A stretch of 64,000 nt of DNA from contig NZ_JBLXDN010000012.1 of assembly GCF_048264025.1 (NCBI RefSeq), positions 56,872 to 120,871 of the forward strand, given 5' to 3'. Position 1 is the stretch's first letter; every line of letters begins with the position of its first letter. The notes beneath the pieces are model-generated. The model saw nothing but the letters and a program-made list of their open reading frames with translations, was not told where the DNA came from and made no database searches. The position numbers were made by a program, and so were the translations under genes. Shown one piece after another: positions 31,200 through 40,027 of this stretch. This stretch comes from Nitrincola sp048264025. GTDB lineage: Bacteria > Pseudomonadota > Gammaproteobacteria > Pseudomonadales > Balneatricaceae.

Positions 31200-32354
31200 A
31201 TGAAGATTGGGATCCTGGCATTCCCGGCCGACCAACACATCAAGCTGCAACGTATTCTTAGTTTATCCAAGACACGCAGCTATGAACTGGTAGAAGCTCC
31301 GGAGAGCGGAAAAGTAGACCTTCTGATTGTTTTCGGTGAAGAAAACCTGGGCCAGTCCAACGGCTTTGCTCTTCCCGCCAGTCATGTGATGGTTGCCAGC
31401 CGCAACACTCCGCCAAACGGCCACCCACACCTTAAAATACCCTTTATTTCATCCCGTGTGCTGCGCATCATCGACAGCACCGACCCGTTAACCGGTTCCG
31501 CAGCCACAGCCAGCGCTCAGCCACCAGAGCCCCAAAGTGCGGCTGCCACACCTGTTCAACCGGCAGCGGAGCCTGTAAAACCCGCGCCGGCCCCGGCCTC
31601 AACAGGCCTGTTCAAACGTTTTTTCAAAGATCGCACAGCTGAGGCTAAACCGGCACAGTCCACCCCGGCTGCAGAAAGCACTCCTCCGACGCCAGCCGCG
31701 CCGGAAGCTAGCCCTGCACAGCCAGTTGCATCATCTTCTGTAGACAGTACTCAAGCACCAGCGGCTGCAGCGCCCGCGCCAGCTCCTGCACCCGTACAAC
31801 CGGCTCCGGTCGTACCCCAGCCCCAGCCGGCTGCGGAGAAGCAGGTCAGAGAGCCGCAGGAAGACAAGGACAACCTGTTCAAGAAGTACGACGCACAAGT
31901 TGAAGAAGCACAGCGCCAGAAAGCCGAGCAGGATGCCGCCGCATCAGAGATGGAATACTCGGTTCTGGTTGTCGATGACAGCCACCCGATGCAGCAGGTA
32001 CTGGCTAAAGAGTTGTCTCAGCTGGAACAGAAGATCAATGTGGATTTCGCAGATGATGGTGAAACCGCACTGGAAAAAGTAGCCGCCAAGCATTTTGACT
32101 TTATTTTCCTCGACATCATGATGCCGGGGATCGACGGCTTCGAAACCTGCACAAAAATGCGTGCCATGCCTGCGCTGAAAAAGACACCGATCATCATGCT
32201 GTCATCTAAAACCTCTCCGCTGGATGAGGTGAAGGGCATCATGGCAGGTTCCTCCACATACCTGACCAAACCCATCGACTCTGAAGAGTTTCGTAAGGTG
32301 ATCAAACGTGTGTCGCGCTGGGTAAGTGACTTTCAATCCAAACGGGACCAGTGA
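31200..32354 (+). CDS. pilG: Response regulator with long Pro/Ala linker, PilG position of the Pil-Chp cluster
   Basis: The 384-residue protein has an unusual N-terminal domain of about 95 residues (MKIGILAFPADQHIKLQRIL) with no motif I recognise. A Pro/Ala/Glu-rich linker of about 130 residues (95-225) follows, then a receiver domain (about 255-375) with VLVVDDSHPMQQ, the phospho-acceptor in FIFLDIMMPGIDGFE and KP at the end of LTKPIDSEEF. PilG is normally just a receiver of about 130 residues that signals to the pilus extension machinery. The first gene of this operon is therefore PilG by position and receiver sequence, with an added N-terminal module. GGGAA precedes the ATG; a GTG 18 nt upstream is less likely. 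Confidence 0.75.
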   Translation: MKIGILAFPADQHIKLQRILSLSKTRSYELVEAPESGKVDLLIVFGEENLGQSNGFALPASHVMVASRNTPPNGHPHLKIPFISSRVLRIIDSTDPLTGSAATASAQPPEPQSAAATPVQPAAEPVKPAPAPASTGLFKRFFKDRTAEAKPAQSTPAAESTPPTPAAPEASPAQPVASSSVDSTQAPAAAAPAPAPAPVQPAPVVPQPQPAAEKQVREPQEDKDNLFKKYDAQVEEAQRQKAEQDAAASEMEYSVLVVDDSHPMQQVLAKELSQLEQKINVDFADDGETALEKVAAKHFDFIFLDIMMPGIDGFETCTKMRAMPALKKTPIIMLSSKTSPLDEVKGIMAGSSTYLTKPIDSEEFRKVIKRVSRWVSDFQSKRDQ

Positions 32355-32374
32355 CAGTAAGGACGTAACACCCC

Positions 32375-32740
32375 ATGTCGGTAAAGAAAATTTTGGTTGT
32401 TGAAGATGATCCGGTTTACCAACAGCGACTGCGTGACATTCTAAGTCAGACCAGCGCAGAGGTTTTGGTTGCCTCAGACGGCCAGCAAGGCGTAAACATG
32501 GCAGAGCAGGAACACCCTGACCTGATATTCATGGACATTGTAATGCCCGGGATTGACGGCTTTTCCGCCTGCCGCCAGATCACGACTGGAGATACCACCA
32601 AGCACATTCCGGTCATTATTGTTTCCAGCAAGCACCAGGACGCTGACAAGGTCTGGGCACAGTTACAAGGCGCATCGGCCGTGGTGGCCAAACCCTTCAC
32701 CGAGCAGGATATTCTGGAGCAGGTAGAAGCATATGGCTGA
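32375..32740 (+). CDS. pilH: Single-domain response regulator, PilH
   Basis: 121 residues, just a receiver: ILVVEDDPVYQQRL, phospho-acceptor aspartate in LIFMDIVMPGIDGFSA, and VVAKPFTEQD. PilH controls pilus retraction signalling and may act as a phosphate sink for the ChpA kinase. It is 20 nt behind pilG and overlaps pilI by 8 nt. Confidence 0.88.
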   Translation: MSVKKILVVEDDPVYQQRLRDILSQTSAEVLVASDGQQGVNMAEQEHPDLIFMDIVMPGIDGFSACRQITTGDTTKHIPVIIVSSKHQDADKVWAQLQGASAVVAKPFTEQDILEQVEAYG

Positions 32741-33296
32741 TACCGAGGATATCCTCAATACCCGACCAAGCCCTTTTGCCAACGAAAACGATACTCTGCT
32801 GAGTTCACCCGAAGGTATGGGCGAGTATCGTGAGGTACGCCACGGTTTTTTGGTGGCCGAGCAGCCCATGCTGCTGGCTGCCAGCGTGCTTTCGGAGATC
32901 GCCTCCGGCGCCAGGATCTGCGCCATTCCAGATACTCCCCCCTGGTTCAGCGGTTTTATTAATAACCGAGGTCATACCGTACCCGTGTATGACCTCCAAT
33001 ACTGGCTAACCGGCACCCCGGTTGATCGTCGCCAGACCGTCTACATCCTTCTGTTCGGAAGTCAGCCCCACACCGCCGGGATTTTGCTGGAGCAGTTCCC
33101 CACGGTGCTGACAGACCCTGAACATATGGATCAGACACCGCCTCCCCGTTACCCGGAGCTTGAGGCGTTTGCCCGTACCGGCTATAGCAGCCAGGGACAG
33201 TACTGGGTTGAAATCGACCATACTGCGCTACTGAATCATTTAAAAAATAACTTTCATCAGCCTGTGGCGAAAGCCGAAGTGCAAGACAATTCATGA
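32733..33296 (+). CDS. pilI: CheW-like coupling protein PilI
   Basis: The 187-residue protein is a CheW-fold adaptor (FLVAEQPMLLAASVLSEI, then FSGFINNRGHTVPVYDL, the strand typical of CheW). It links the PilJ receptor to the ChpA kinase. Its position between pilH and pilJ, with overlapping or near-overlapping ends, supports the name. Confidence 0.87.
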   Translation: MADTEDILNTRPSPFANENDTLLSSPEGMGEYREVRHGFLVAEQPMLLAASVLSEIASGARICAIPDTPPWFSGFINNRGHTVPVYDLQYWLTGTPVDRRQTVYILLFGSQPHTAGILLEQFPTVLTDPEHMDQTPPPRYPELEAFARTGYSSQGQYWVEIDHTALLNHLKNNFHQPVAKAEVQDNS

Positions 33297-33306
33297 GGGA
33301 CGCACC

Positions 33307-35121
33307 ATGCCAGTTTTCTGGGAATTACAAAACCTTCGCATGGGGATCAAGTTTGCGGTTGCCGGTGTTCTGCTAGTTATCGGCATCGTCGCAATCGCTG
33401 TCGCCTATTACCAAACCATCCTGATCGATGAGCGAGCGCAGGTTGTCAGCCGCGAAACGCGCCAGCTGGCTGAAGATGCCAGCCAGCTTGACCTTTCGCT
33501 GGCGGATGCCCAGGTAGCCCTCACCAACGCACGCCTGTCACCCAGCAACAACTCCCTCAAGCAGTTCATTGTCTCCGCAACTCGTCTGAACAATGAACTC
33601 ACTGCGCTGCTGCCGCACCTGCGTTCCAACGCTGATCGCCAGAATATTCAGCAACGACTGGATCAGCTGCAGTTGAGCGAGAAAATGGCCACCCTGAACC
33701 GCGTCAATCTGCGTACCCCTACTCCGGGTAGCGAGATTGCGTCACTGCAGCAAAGCTTCGGCCAGGCACTGGTCGACTTGCGCGAAGTGAACGAGCAGCT
33801 TCAGCTGCTGACATCCGTGTACGCCGACGAAGACAGCGAAAAACGTAACGCCGATACGGCGCAGATGATCAAGCTGTTCTTTGCCTCTCTGGTTATTCTG
33901 GGTCTGGCCATGGCCGTTGCGCTGGCCATCGTTAAATACGGGGTACTTGACCCTGTGCGCCGTATTCAGAAAACCGTGGATGCTGTACGTGGCGGCGATA
34001 CCGAAGCCCGTACCCGTCTGGAAAGTGGTGACGAGCTGGGCCAGATGGCTAACGTACTCGACATGCTGCTGGACGAGAAGGAAACTGCGCTGGCCAAACA
34101 GGCGGAAGAGAACAAGAAGCTCAACAATTCCATCATTGAGCTGATTCAGAGCGTATTCAAAATCAGTCAGCGTGACCTCACCGTCCGCGTGCCGGTAGCA
34201 GAAGACATCACGGGCGCCATCGCCGACTCCATCAACCAGCTGACCCAATCGATCGAGAAGGTACTGCTGGAAGTCAGCCATATCACCAAAGAGGTCAACA
34301 CCTCCTCCGTACAGGTTAAGAGCCAGTCCGAAGCGGTACTGGAACAGGCCAACAAGGAGCAGGAAGAGATCAACGCCACGCTGGAAGGTCTGGACTCGGC
34401 AATTGATGCCATGCAGTTGATCTCCAAACTGGCCAGTGTATCCAACACTGCATCCCAGCAGGCAATCAGCACTTCCGAGACTGCGAAAGAGTCAGTATCG
34501 GCAACCATCAACAGTATCAACAAGATGCGCCAGACCATCCACGAGGCGGAAAAGCGTATCAAGCGTCTAGGTGAACGTTCTCAGGAGATCGGCGGTATCA
34601 TCAACCTGATCAACAACATCTCCGAACGTACCCACATTCTGTCACTGAACGCGAGTATGCACGCTGCCTCTGCCGGTGAAGCCGGTCGTGGTCTGATGGT
34701 GGTGGTAGACGAGGTACAACGTCTGGCGGAAAACTCACGTGAAGCAACCGCCGAAATCGAGAACCTGGTTAACAATATCCAGCTGGAAACCGCCGATACC
34801 ATCCACGTTATCAACACCGCGATCGAGGACGTTGTCACCGGTACTCGCCTGGCCGAAAAAGCCGGTGAGCACATGGAGCAAACCCGTAGCACCACTCAGT
34901 CACTGGTAGAGTCGGTAGTCCGTATCGCCCAGAACGCGACCGGTCAGGCCAAGCTGGCCCAGAGCCTGCGCCAGCGTGCCGACAGTATTAACGCCTTCAC
35001 TCAGGCGACCAACAGCGAGATGGTGCAGCAGAAACAGCTGTCCTCCCGTCTGGTAGGCGCCGCCGACGAACTGCAACGATCAATCAGCGTGTTCAAACTG
35101 CAGCACCAGGTAGAAGACTGA
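33307..35121 (+). CDS. pilJ: Methyl-accepting receptor PilJ of the Pil-Chp system
   Basis: 604 residues: an N-terminal membrane helix (MGIKFAVAGVLLVIGIVAIAV), a periplasmic domain (about 45-180), a second helix (LFFASLVILGLAMAVALAIV), HAMP (about 215-265), and a signalling domain whose tip reads ISERTHILSLNASMHAASAG. The tip sequence differs from classical MCPs in the way known for PilJ. It senses surface contact through pilin and controls ChpA. AGGGA lies 6 nt upstream of the ATG. Confidence 0.93.
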   Translation: MPVFWELQNLRMGIKFAVAGVLLVIGIVAIAVAYYQTILIDERAQVVSRETRQLAEDASQLDLSLADAQVALTNARLSPSNNSLKQFIVSATRLNNELTALLPHLRSNADRQNIQQRLDQLQLSEKMATLNRVNLRTPTPGSEIASLQQSFGQALVDLREVNEQLQLLTSVYADEDSEKRNADTAQMIKLFFASLVILGLAMAVALAIVKYGVLDPVRRIQKTVDAVRGGDTEARTRLESGDELGQMANVLDMLLDEKETALAKQAEENKKLNNSIIELIQSVFKISQRDLTVRVPVAEDITGAIADSINQLTQSIEKVLLEVSHITKEVNTSSVQVKSQSEAVLEQANKEQEEINATLEGLDSAIDAMQLISKLASVSNTASQQAISTSETAKESVSATINSINKMRQTIHEAEKRIKRLGERSQEIGGIINLINNISERTHILSLNASMHAASAGEAGRGLMVVVDEVQRLAENSREATAEIENLVNNIQLETADTIHVINTAIEDVVTGTRLAEKAGEHMEQTRSTTQSLVESVVRIAQNATGQAKLAQSLRQRADSINAFTQATNSEMVQQKQLSSRLVGAADELQRSISVFKLQHQVED

Positions 35122-35149
35122 GGGACGTCGGCAGATGGAGGAATGCGGT

Positions 35150-38100
35150 ATGAATCCGACGCTGGCCGACCAGCTGACGTCGCTTTGCGATCAGCTCGAC
35201 CAGCCGACGGAGCAGCTGGCCGAGACCCTGGCCGAGCTGTCTGAACAATGCCAGGAAGCCGAGTTTTCCGGAATGGGCGACTTACTGGCCCTGATATCCG
35301 AGCTGGTTACGGCTGAAGAGGAAGGGCTAACGCCCGAACATCAGGCTGCGCTTGGCATGATTCTGGGTGCGCCCGGCAAGCAGATGTCATTGGAGGATCT
35401 GTTGACTGCCTCAGCCAGCATCCTCACAGCCGACATCTGGCAAGCCCCTCTGGAAACGGACGATATTGAGGCGCTTCCGGAGCTACTGGAAGAGGACTGG
35501 CCACTCCTGCTTGCAGGCTCAACCACCGATGCGAAAACGGAAGTCGAAGCCACCGAGACGCCGGATACAGACATCGAACCTGAAATGACCGATTCTGTAG
35601 TTGAGACTGCGATTGATGCAGCTGACATGCTGGACGTTACCGTGTTTGACCAAGCTGAAGAAAGCTGGGCCTCGGATACGCCCTCTCAACTTCCCGGTCC
35701 TGTGACCCAAGCGTTGCAACAGGCTGATGGCCCCGAGACTTTCAGTGAACAGCTGGCGGACCTGAGCGAGTCTCTCGCCGAGCAAGATCCGCCACTGATC
35801 TCTGACCTGTTTGCGCTCGCTTCAGAGCAGATCGCTTCTCTGGAAAGCCTGGACATTGAGATCCTTCCTACCCTGGCTTCTCAACTGGACCAGCTACTGG
35901 ACACACCTGACCACCCCTGCACCAGTACTGCGCTCGAACTGCTCGGCAATGACGCCTGGCCTGAACCCCTGGATCCTGAAGACCGGGCCGAACAGCAGGC
36001 GCTGATCGACGAAGCCTTCCTGACCGATTCGGCCAGTGCCGAACTGGACCTGGCTCAGGAACCTGTTCAGGAACCGGTGCTCTCGTTAGAGCTGGAGCCC
36101 GAGGTTGAGATCGATCAGGAACACGACCTGGCCTCTACCCTCATAGCAGACACTGACAATGAAACCAATGAAACGGACGCAATCGCTCCGACAGGTCCTG
36201 CCACTTCAGCTCTCGCTGCCTGTGCAGAGCCCGAAGCGCTGAGCGAGTTACTGGCGGAACTGAGTGAAGCCCTTGTCGAGCGTGAGCCCACGCTGCTGTC
36301 TGACCTTGTCGCTCTGGCAGCTGAACTCTGTGGCAGCCTGGAATCACTGGATGGAGACGCCCTGCCCGTCTTAATGATACAGCTGGATCGGTTGCTGGAG
36401 GAGCCCAGCCATGAAACGGCAACTCAGGCGCTGGCTATGCTGAGCGACTCAAGTTGGCCGGCCCCTCTTGAGCCTGAAGACCAGGAAGGTTTACAGGAAC
36501 TGATCGATGCCGAGTTTCTGGCCGCTGATACCGCAGACGATCTGGAGCCGGTGGTAGCGGTTACCGCCACAGAGCCCGATGATTTGATAGGCCCTGCCGT
36601 CAATGCACTGCACTCGGCCCAAACCGGCGCAGAACTGTCCGAACAGTTGCTGGAGCTAAGCGAAGCGATGGCCGATATGGCGCCAACGCTGATTTCGGAT
36701 CTGTTCGCGCTGGCGGGTGAAGGCAGCGAAGCGCTGGACGACCTGAATCCTCCGATTGTCGCTGCGCTTTGCCAGCAGCTGGACCTGCTGGTGCAAAACC
36801 CCACCGCAGAGTCTGCCACTCAGGCGCTATCCCTGCTGTCCGACAGCAATTGGCCAACGCCGCTGGATCCCGAAGACGCCGAAGAACTGCAAAGTCTGGT
36901 CTCCGAGAGTTTTGCACAGCCCTTAGAAGGCGTTGAAACCTTCATTGAAACTGACACTGAAGCGAGTGCTCAGCCCCCCCTGCAGGCCGAACCCGAGCCT
37001 CAAGTCCCAGAAGTGGCATTAGCGCTGCCAAGCTTCTGTGAGGTCGAAATGAGCCTGCTGGAGCAGGCTGGTCCCAAGGTCGATCCGCAGATTCTGGCCA
37101 TGCTGTCAGCCACACTACTGCAACTGACGCAGCTCTGGGAGCAGACCGAACCCAACTCCAACTCGGCACTGCTGGCTGCCAGTCAGGAAGCCCTGCTGCC
37201 GCTGGAACGCGCCTGTGGAACCGTTCACCTGAACGGTATTCGCACCGTACTTGAAGGCCTGGGTCGCAATCTGGAGTATCTGGAGCAGCGCCAGCAGCCG
37301 CTGGAAGTGTTCGAACACACCCACTTTACCCACTGCCTTGAAGCCCTGCAGGCACATCTGGCTGATTTGGGTGATAAAGGCAACCGTGACCAGTTGGTCG
37401 ACGCCATCAGCGATACAGGCCTGCCGGCCCACGCTGACCCACAGCAGTCCGCCTTCATTACCGGTTTGCTGGCACTGGCCGGTATCCAGGCACCGGAAGA
37501 TATCGAGCACCCTCAGGCCACCGCCGAGGACATCGAACTATCCATTGCGGATGACATCGATCCTCAGCTGCTGGAAATGCTCTATGACGAACTGCCGACG
37601 CTGGTGGATGAGTTCCAGCAGCACCTGCAAGCCGTGCTGGATGAACAGCAAACAGACTCTCTGCTGAGCGCCCAGCGTGCGGCCCACACCATCAAGGGTC
37701 TGGCGAACATGGCTGGCATTCGTGGTCTGGCCAAGCTGACTCACTGCATGGAAGACGTGCTGGAAGTCCTCACCGATGCCAAGACCCTGCCCGGTCCTCA
37801 GCTGGCGGAAGACCTGACAGAAGCCACCGACTGCCTGGCCCAGATGAGTGAATCCATCAGCGAAGCAGAACCGGCGCCGGATGGCGCGCTTGAAGTACTG
37901 CAGAGCATGATGGACTGGTTCTATCGCTTGCGTACCGAAGGCATAGAAGCCGCTGGCCAGGCACTCTCTGGCAAGAAAAAACGCACACCCAAGGCCGCAC
38001 CCGCTGTTGCCAAGGATGAACAACCGTCTGAGCAGAAACAGGCGGCTCAAGGTGGCGGCGAACAGGGGCAATTGCGCGTTCCCGTCAGTCTGTTGGACAA

Positions 38101-39859
38101 CCTGTTCCGAATTGCCGGTGAATCCAGCACCCTGAATGCCCAGCTGGATGATCGTCTCAACCAAATGCACCGACTGGCACGCGCCAACCGTGAGCGCCAG
38201 CGTATCCTGCAAAAGGTGATGTTCGATATCGAACAGCAGTTGCAGGATTACTTCACCCTGAACCCGACCGAAGGCAGTGATGACAGCCATTTCGATCCAC
38301 TCGAGATGGACCGTTACCACAGCATGCATACCACGTTGTCACAGCTTCAGGAAGCGGTGGCGGACGTTCGCGAGGTGGGCCGTGAAATGGCCGACCATAT
38401 TCGTCATCTGGACGAAATGCACGCATCCCAGACCAACCTGCAGAAAGAGTCACTGGATAACGTGCTCAACACCCGCCTGGTACCGGTCAAAACGCTCAGC
38501 TCACGCATGCAGCGTATCATGCGCCAGGCTTGCCGTGCGGCGGGCAAGGAAGCCAACCTGGTTATCGAGGGTGAAGGCGTCCTGATCGACAGCCAGGTAC
38601 TGGGCCAACTGGCCGACCCGCTGATGCATATCATCCGTAATGCCGTGGATCATGGTCTGGAAGCCGCTGACGTACGTGCCGAATCCGGCAAGGACGAGAC
38701 GGGCACCCTGACCATCAGTTTCCGCCAGGCACAGAACCAGGTACAGGTGAGCTGCAGCGACGACGGTGGCGGCATCAACGTCACCCGCGTCAAGGAAATA
38801 GCCGAGCGTAAGGGGCTTCTTAAAGGTGGCCGAGTACTGTCCGACAACGAAGCTCAGCGTTTGATCCTGATCCCGGGTTTCTCAACCCGCGACGAGGTCA
38901 GCCAGCTATCCGGGCGTGGCATCGGCATGGACGTGGTGTACCAGCAGGTGACCCGCCTGCAGGGCACGATCAGTATTCACTCTGTACAAGGTGAAGGGAC
39001 ACGGTTCGACCTGGCTCTGCCAGCATCCTCACTGCTGGTGCACACATTGTTGGTACGCAGTGCCAACAAACGCATCCATGCACTGTCCAGCCATACCATT
39101 GAGCAGAGCCTGCTGTCTGCTGACGGTGAGCTTACAACCACCGACGATGGCATGACGTTTACGACAGACGAAGGCACCTACCCCGCCTACACTCTGGAAA
39201 CTCTGTTGGGCGAAAAACCGGGAGACTATACCGGTAAGCGCCTGTTCCCGATCCTGTTGGTTAAACTGGATCAGGGTGAAAAAGCGGCGGTGCTGGTACC
39301 CGAAGTACTTGCCCACCGTGAACAGGTTTTCAAATCCATGGGCGAACACCTGCCGGATATCCCGGGTGTGCCCGGCGTCACCATCCTGGCGGATGGCAGC
39401 GTTGCCCCCATCGTCGACCTGCAGGGCCGCATTCGTCAGCGTCATTCGGCGCTGAGTCCGGTAGCTGAACTGGCCGAGCCCGAGTTTAACCTGCACCTGC
39501 CGGAAGTATTGGTGGTGGATGACTCTCTCAGCGCCCGTAAGACACTGGCAACCTTGCTCAGTGACAGCGGTTACGAGGTACGCACCGCGATTGATGGTCT
39601 GGATGCGCTGGACAAGATTCGTCAGGAGCCTCCCGCTATCGTGCTCACCGACCTGGAGATGCCACGCATGAGCGGCATGGAACTGGCGGCGATTTTGCGC
39701 AACAGCAGGCAGTACAACAATATCCCGGTGGTGATGATCACCTCACGATCTACCCACAAGCACCGTGGTGAAGCAGAAGCGGCGGGGGTTTCCGCCTATC
39801 TGACCAAGCCCTGGACCGAAACTCAGGTACTCGACCAGGTACAGAAACTTCTTTTCTAA
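35150..39859 (+). CDS. chpA: Hybrid chemosensory histidine kinase ChpA/PilL
   Basis: About 1569 residues, the CheA-type kinase of the Pil-Chp system. Order of parts: four related acidic repeats of about 95 residues (roughly residues 20-115, 195-290, 362-458, 495-590), a helical domain (about 630-790), a histidine phosphotransfer domain with AAHTIKGLANMAG (His846), a dimerisation helix, the ATP-binding core (MHIIRNAVDHGLE, DDGGGINV, STRDEVSQLSGRGIGMD), a CheW-like domain and a C-terminal receiver (VLVVDDSLSARKTL; phospho-acceptor Asp1501 in VLTDLEMPRMSG). Only one canonical Hpt His is visible, whereas P. aeruginosa ChpA has several. GGAGG is 8 nt before the ATG at 35150; the ATG at 35135 has worse spacing. 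pilK, chpB and chpC do not follow. Confidence 0.92.
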   Translation: MNPTLADQLTSLCDQLDQPTEQLAETLAELSEQCQEAEFSGMGDLLALISELVTAEEEGLTPEHQAALGMILGAPGKQMSLEDLLTASASILTADIWQAPLETDDIEALPELLEEDWPLLLAGSTTDAKTEVEATETPDTDIEPEMTDSVVETAIDAADMLDVTVFDQAEESWASDTPSQLPGPVTQALQQADGPETFSEQLADLSESLAEQDPPLISDLFALASEQIASLESLDIEILPTLASQLDQLLDTPDHPCTSTALELLGNDAWPEPLDPEDRAEQQALIDEAFLTDSASAELDLAQEPVQEPVLSLELEPEVEIDQEHDLASTLIADTDNETNETDAIAPTGPATSALAACAEPEALSELLAELSEALVEREPTLLSDLVALAAELCGSLESLDGDALPVLMIQLDRLLEEPSHETATQALAMLSDSSWPAPLEPEDQEGLQELIDAEFLAADTADDLEPVVAVTATEPDDLIGPAVNALHSAQTGAELSEQLLELSEAMADMAPTLISDLFALAGEGSEALDDLNPPIVAALCQQLDLLVQNPTAESATQALSLLSDSNWPTPLDPEDAEELQSLVSESFAQPLEGVETFIETDTEASAQPPLQAEPEPQVPEVALALPSFCEVEMSLLEQAGPKVDPQILAMLSATLLQLTQLWEQTEPNSNSALLAASQEALLPLERACGTVHLNGIRTVLEGLGRNLEYLEQRQQPLEVFEHTHFTHCLEALQAHLADLGDKGNRDQLVDAISDTGLPAHADPQQSAFITGLLALAGIQAPEDIEHPQATAEDIELSIADDIDPQLLEMLYDELPTLVDEFQQHLQAVLDEQQTDSLLSAQRAAHTIKGLANMAGIRGLAKLTHCMEDVLEVLTDAKTLPGPQLAEDLTEATDCLAQMSESISEAEPAPDGALEVLQSMMDWFYRLRTEGIEAAGQALSGKKKRTPKAAPAVAKDEQPSEQKQAAQGGGEQGQLRVPVSLLDNLFRIAGESSTLNAQLDDRLNQMHRLARANRERQRILQKVMFDIEQQLQDYFTLNPTEGSDDSHFDPLEMDRYHSMHTTLSQLQEAVADVREVGREMADHIRHLDEMHASQTNLQKESLDNVLNTRLVPVKTLSSRMQRIMRQACRAAGKEANLVIEGEGVLIDSQVLGQLADPLMHIIRNAVDHGLEAADVRAESGKDETGTLTISFRQAQNQVQVSCSDDGGGINVTRVKEIAERKGLLKGGRVLSDNEAQRLILIPGFSTRDEVSQLSGRGIGMDVVYQQVTRLQGTISIHSVQGEGTRFDLALPASSLLVHTLLVRSANKRIHALSSHTIEQSLLSADGELTTTDDGMTFTTDEGTYPAYTLETLLGEKPGDYTGKRLFPILLVKLDQGEKAAVLVPEVLAHREQVFKSMGEHLPDIPGVPGVTILADGSVAPIVDLQGRIRQRHSALSPVAELAEPEFNLHLPEVLVVDDSLSARKTLATLLSDSGYEVRTAIDGLDALDKIRQEPPAIVLTDLEMPRMSGMELAAILRNSRQYNNIPVVMITSRSTHKHRGEAEAAGVSAYLTKPWTETQVLDQVQKLLF

Positions 39860-40027
39860 CCCGCTGTTTTCGTTCACCCTCTGCCGTGTTTTCAGTTCCT
39901 GATGCACGGCGGAGACGGTGGACTCCTCCTTCCTCAAACGGTATAAATTACTACTTTTTGTTATAGTGTATCGGCGTCCGCCGGTCGCCGTTAACCTCTA
40001 CTCAACTGACTGGAGTTCGTCCCGCTG

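Noticed and set aside
31600..31850. Tandem repeat in the pilG linker
   Set aside because: The Pro/Ala-rich DNA is low in complexity but has no fixed repeat unit.
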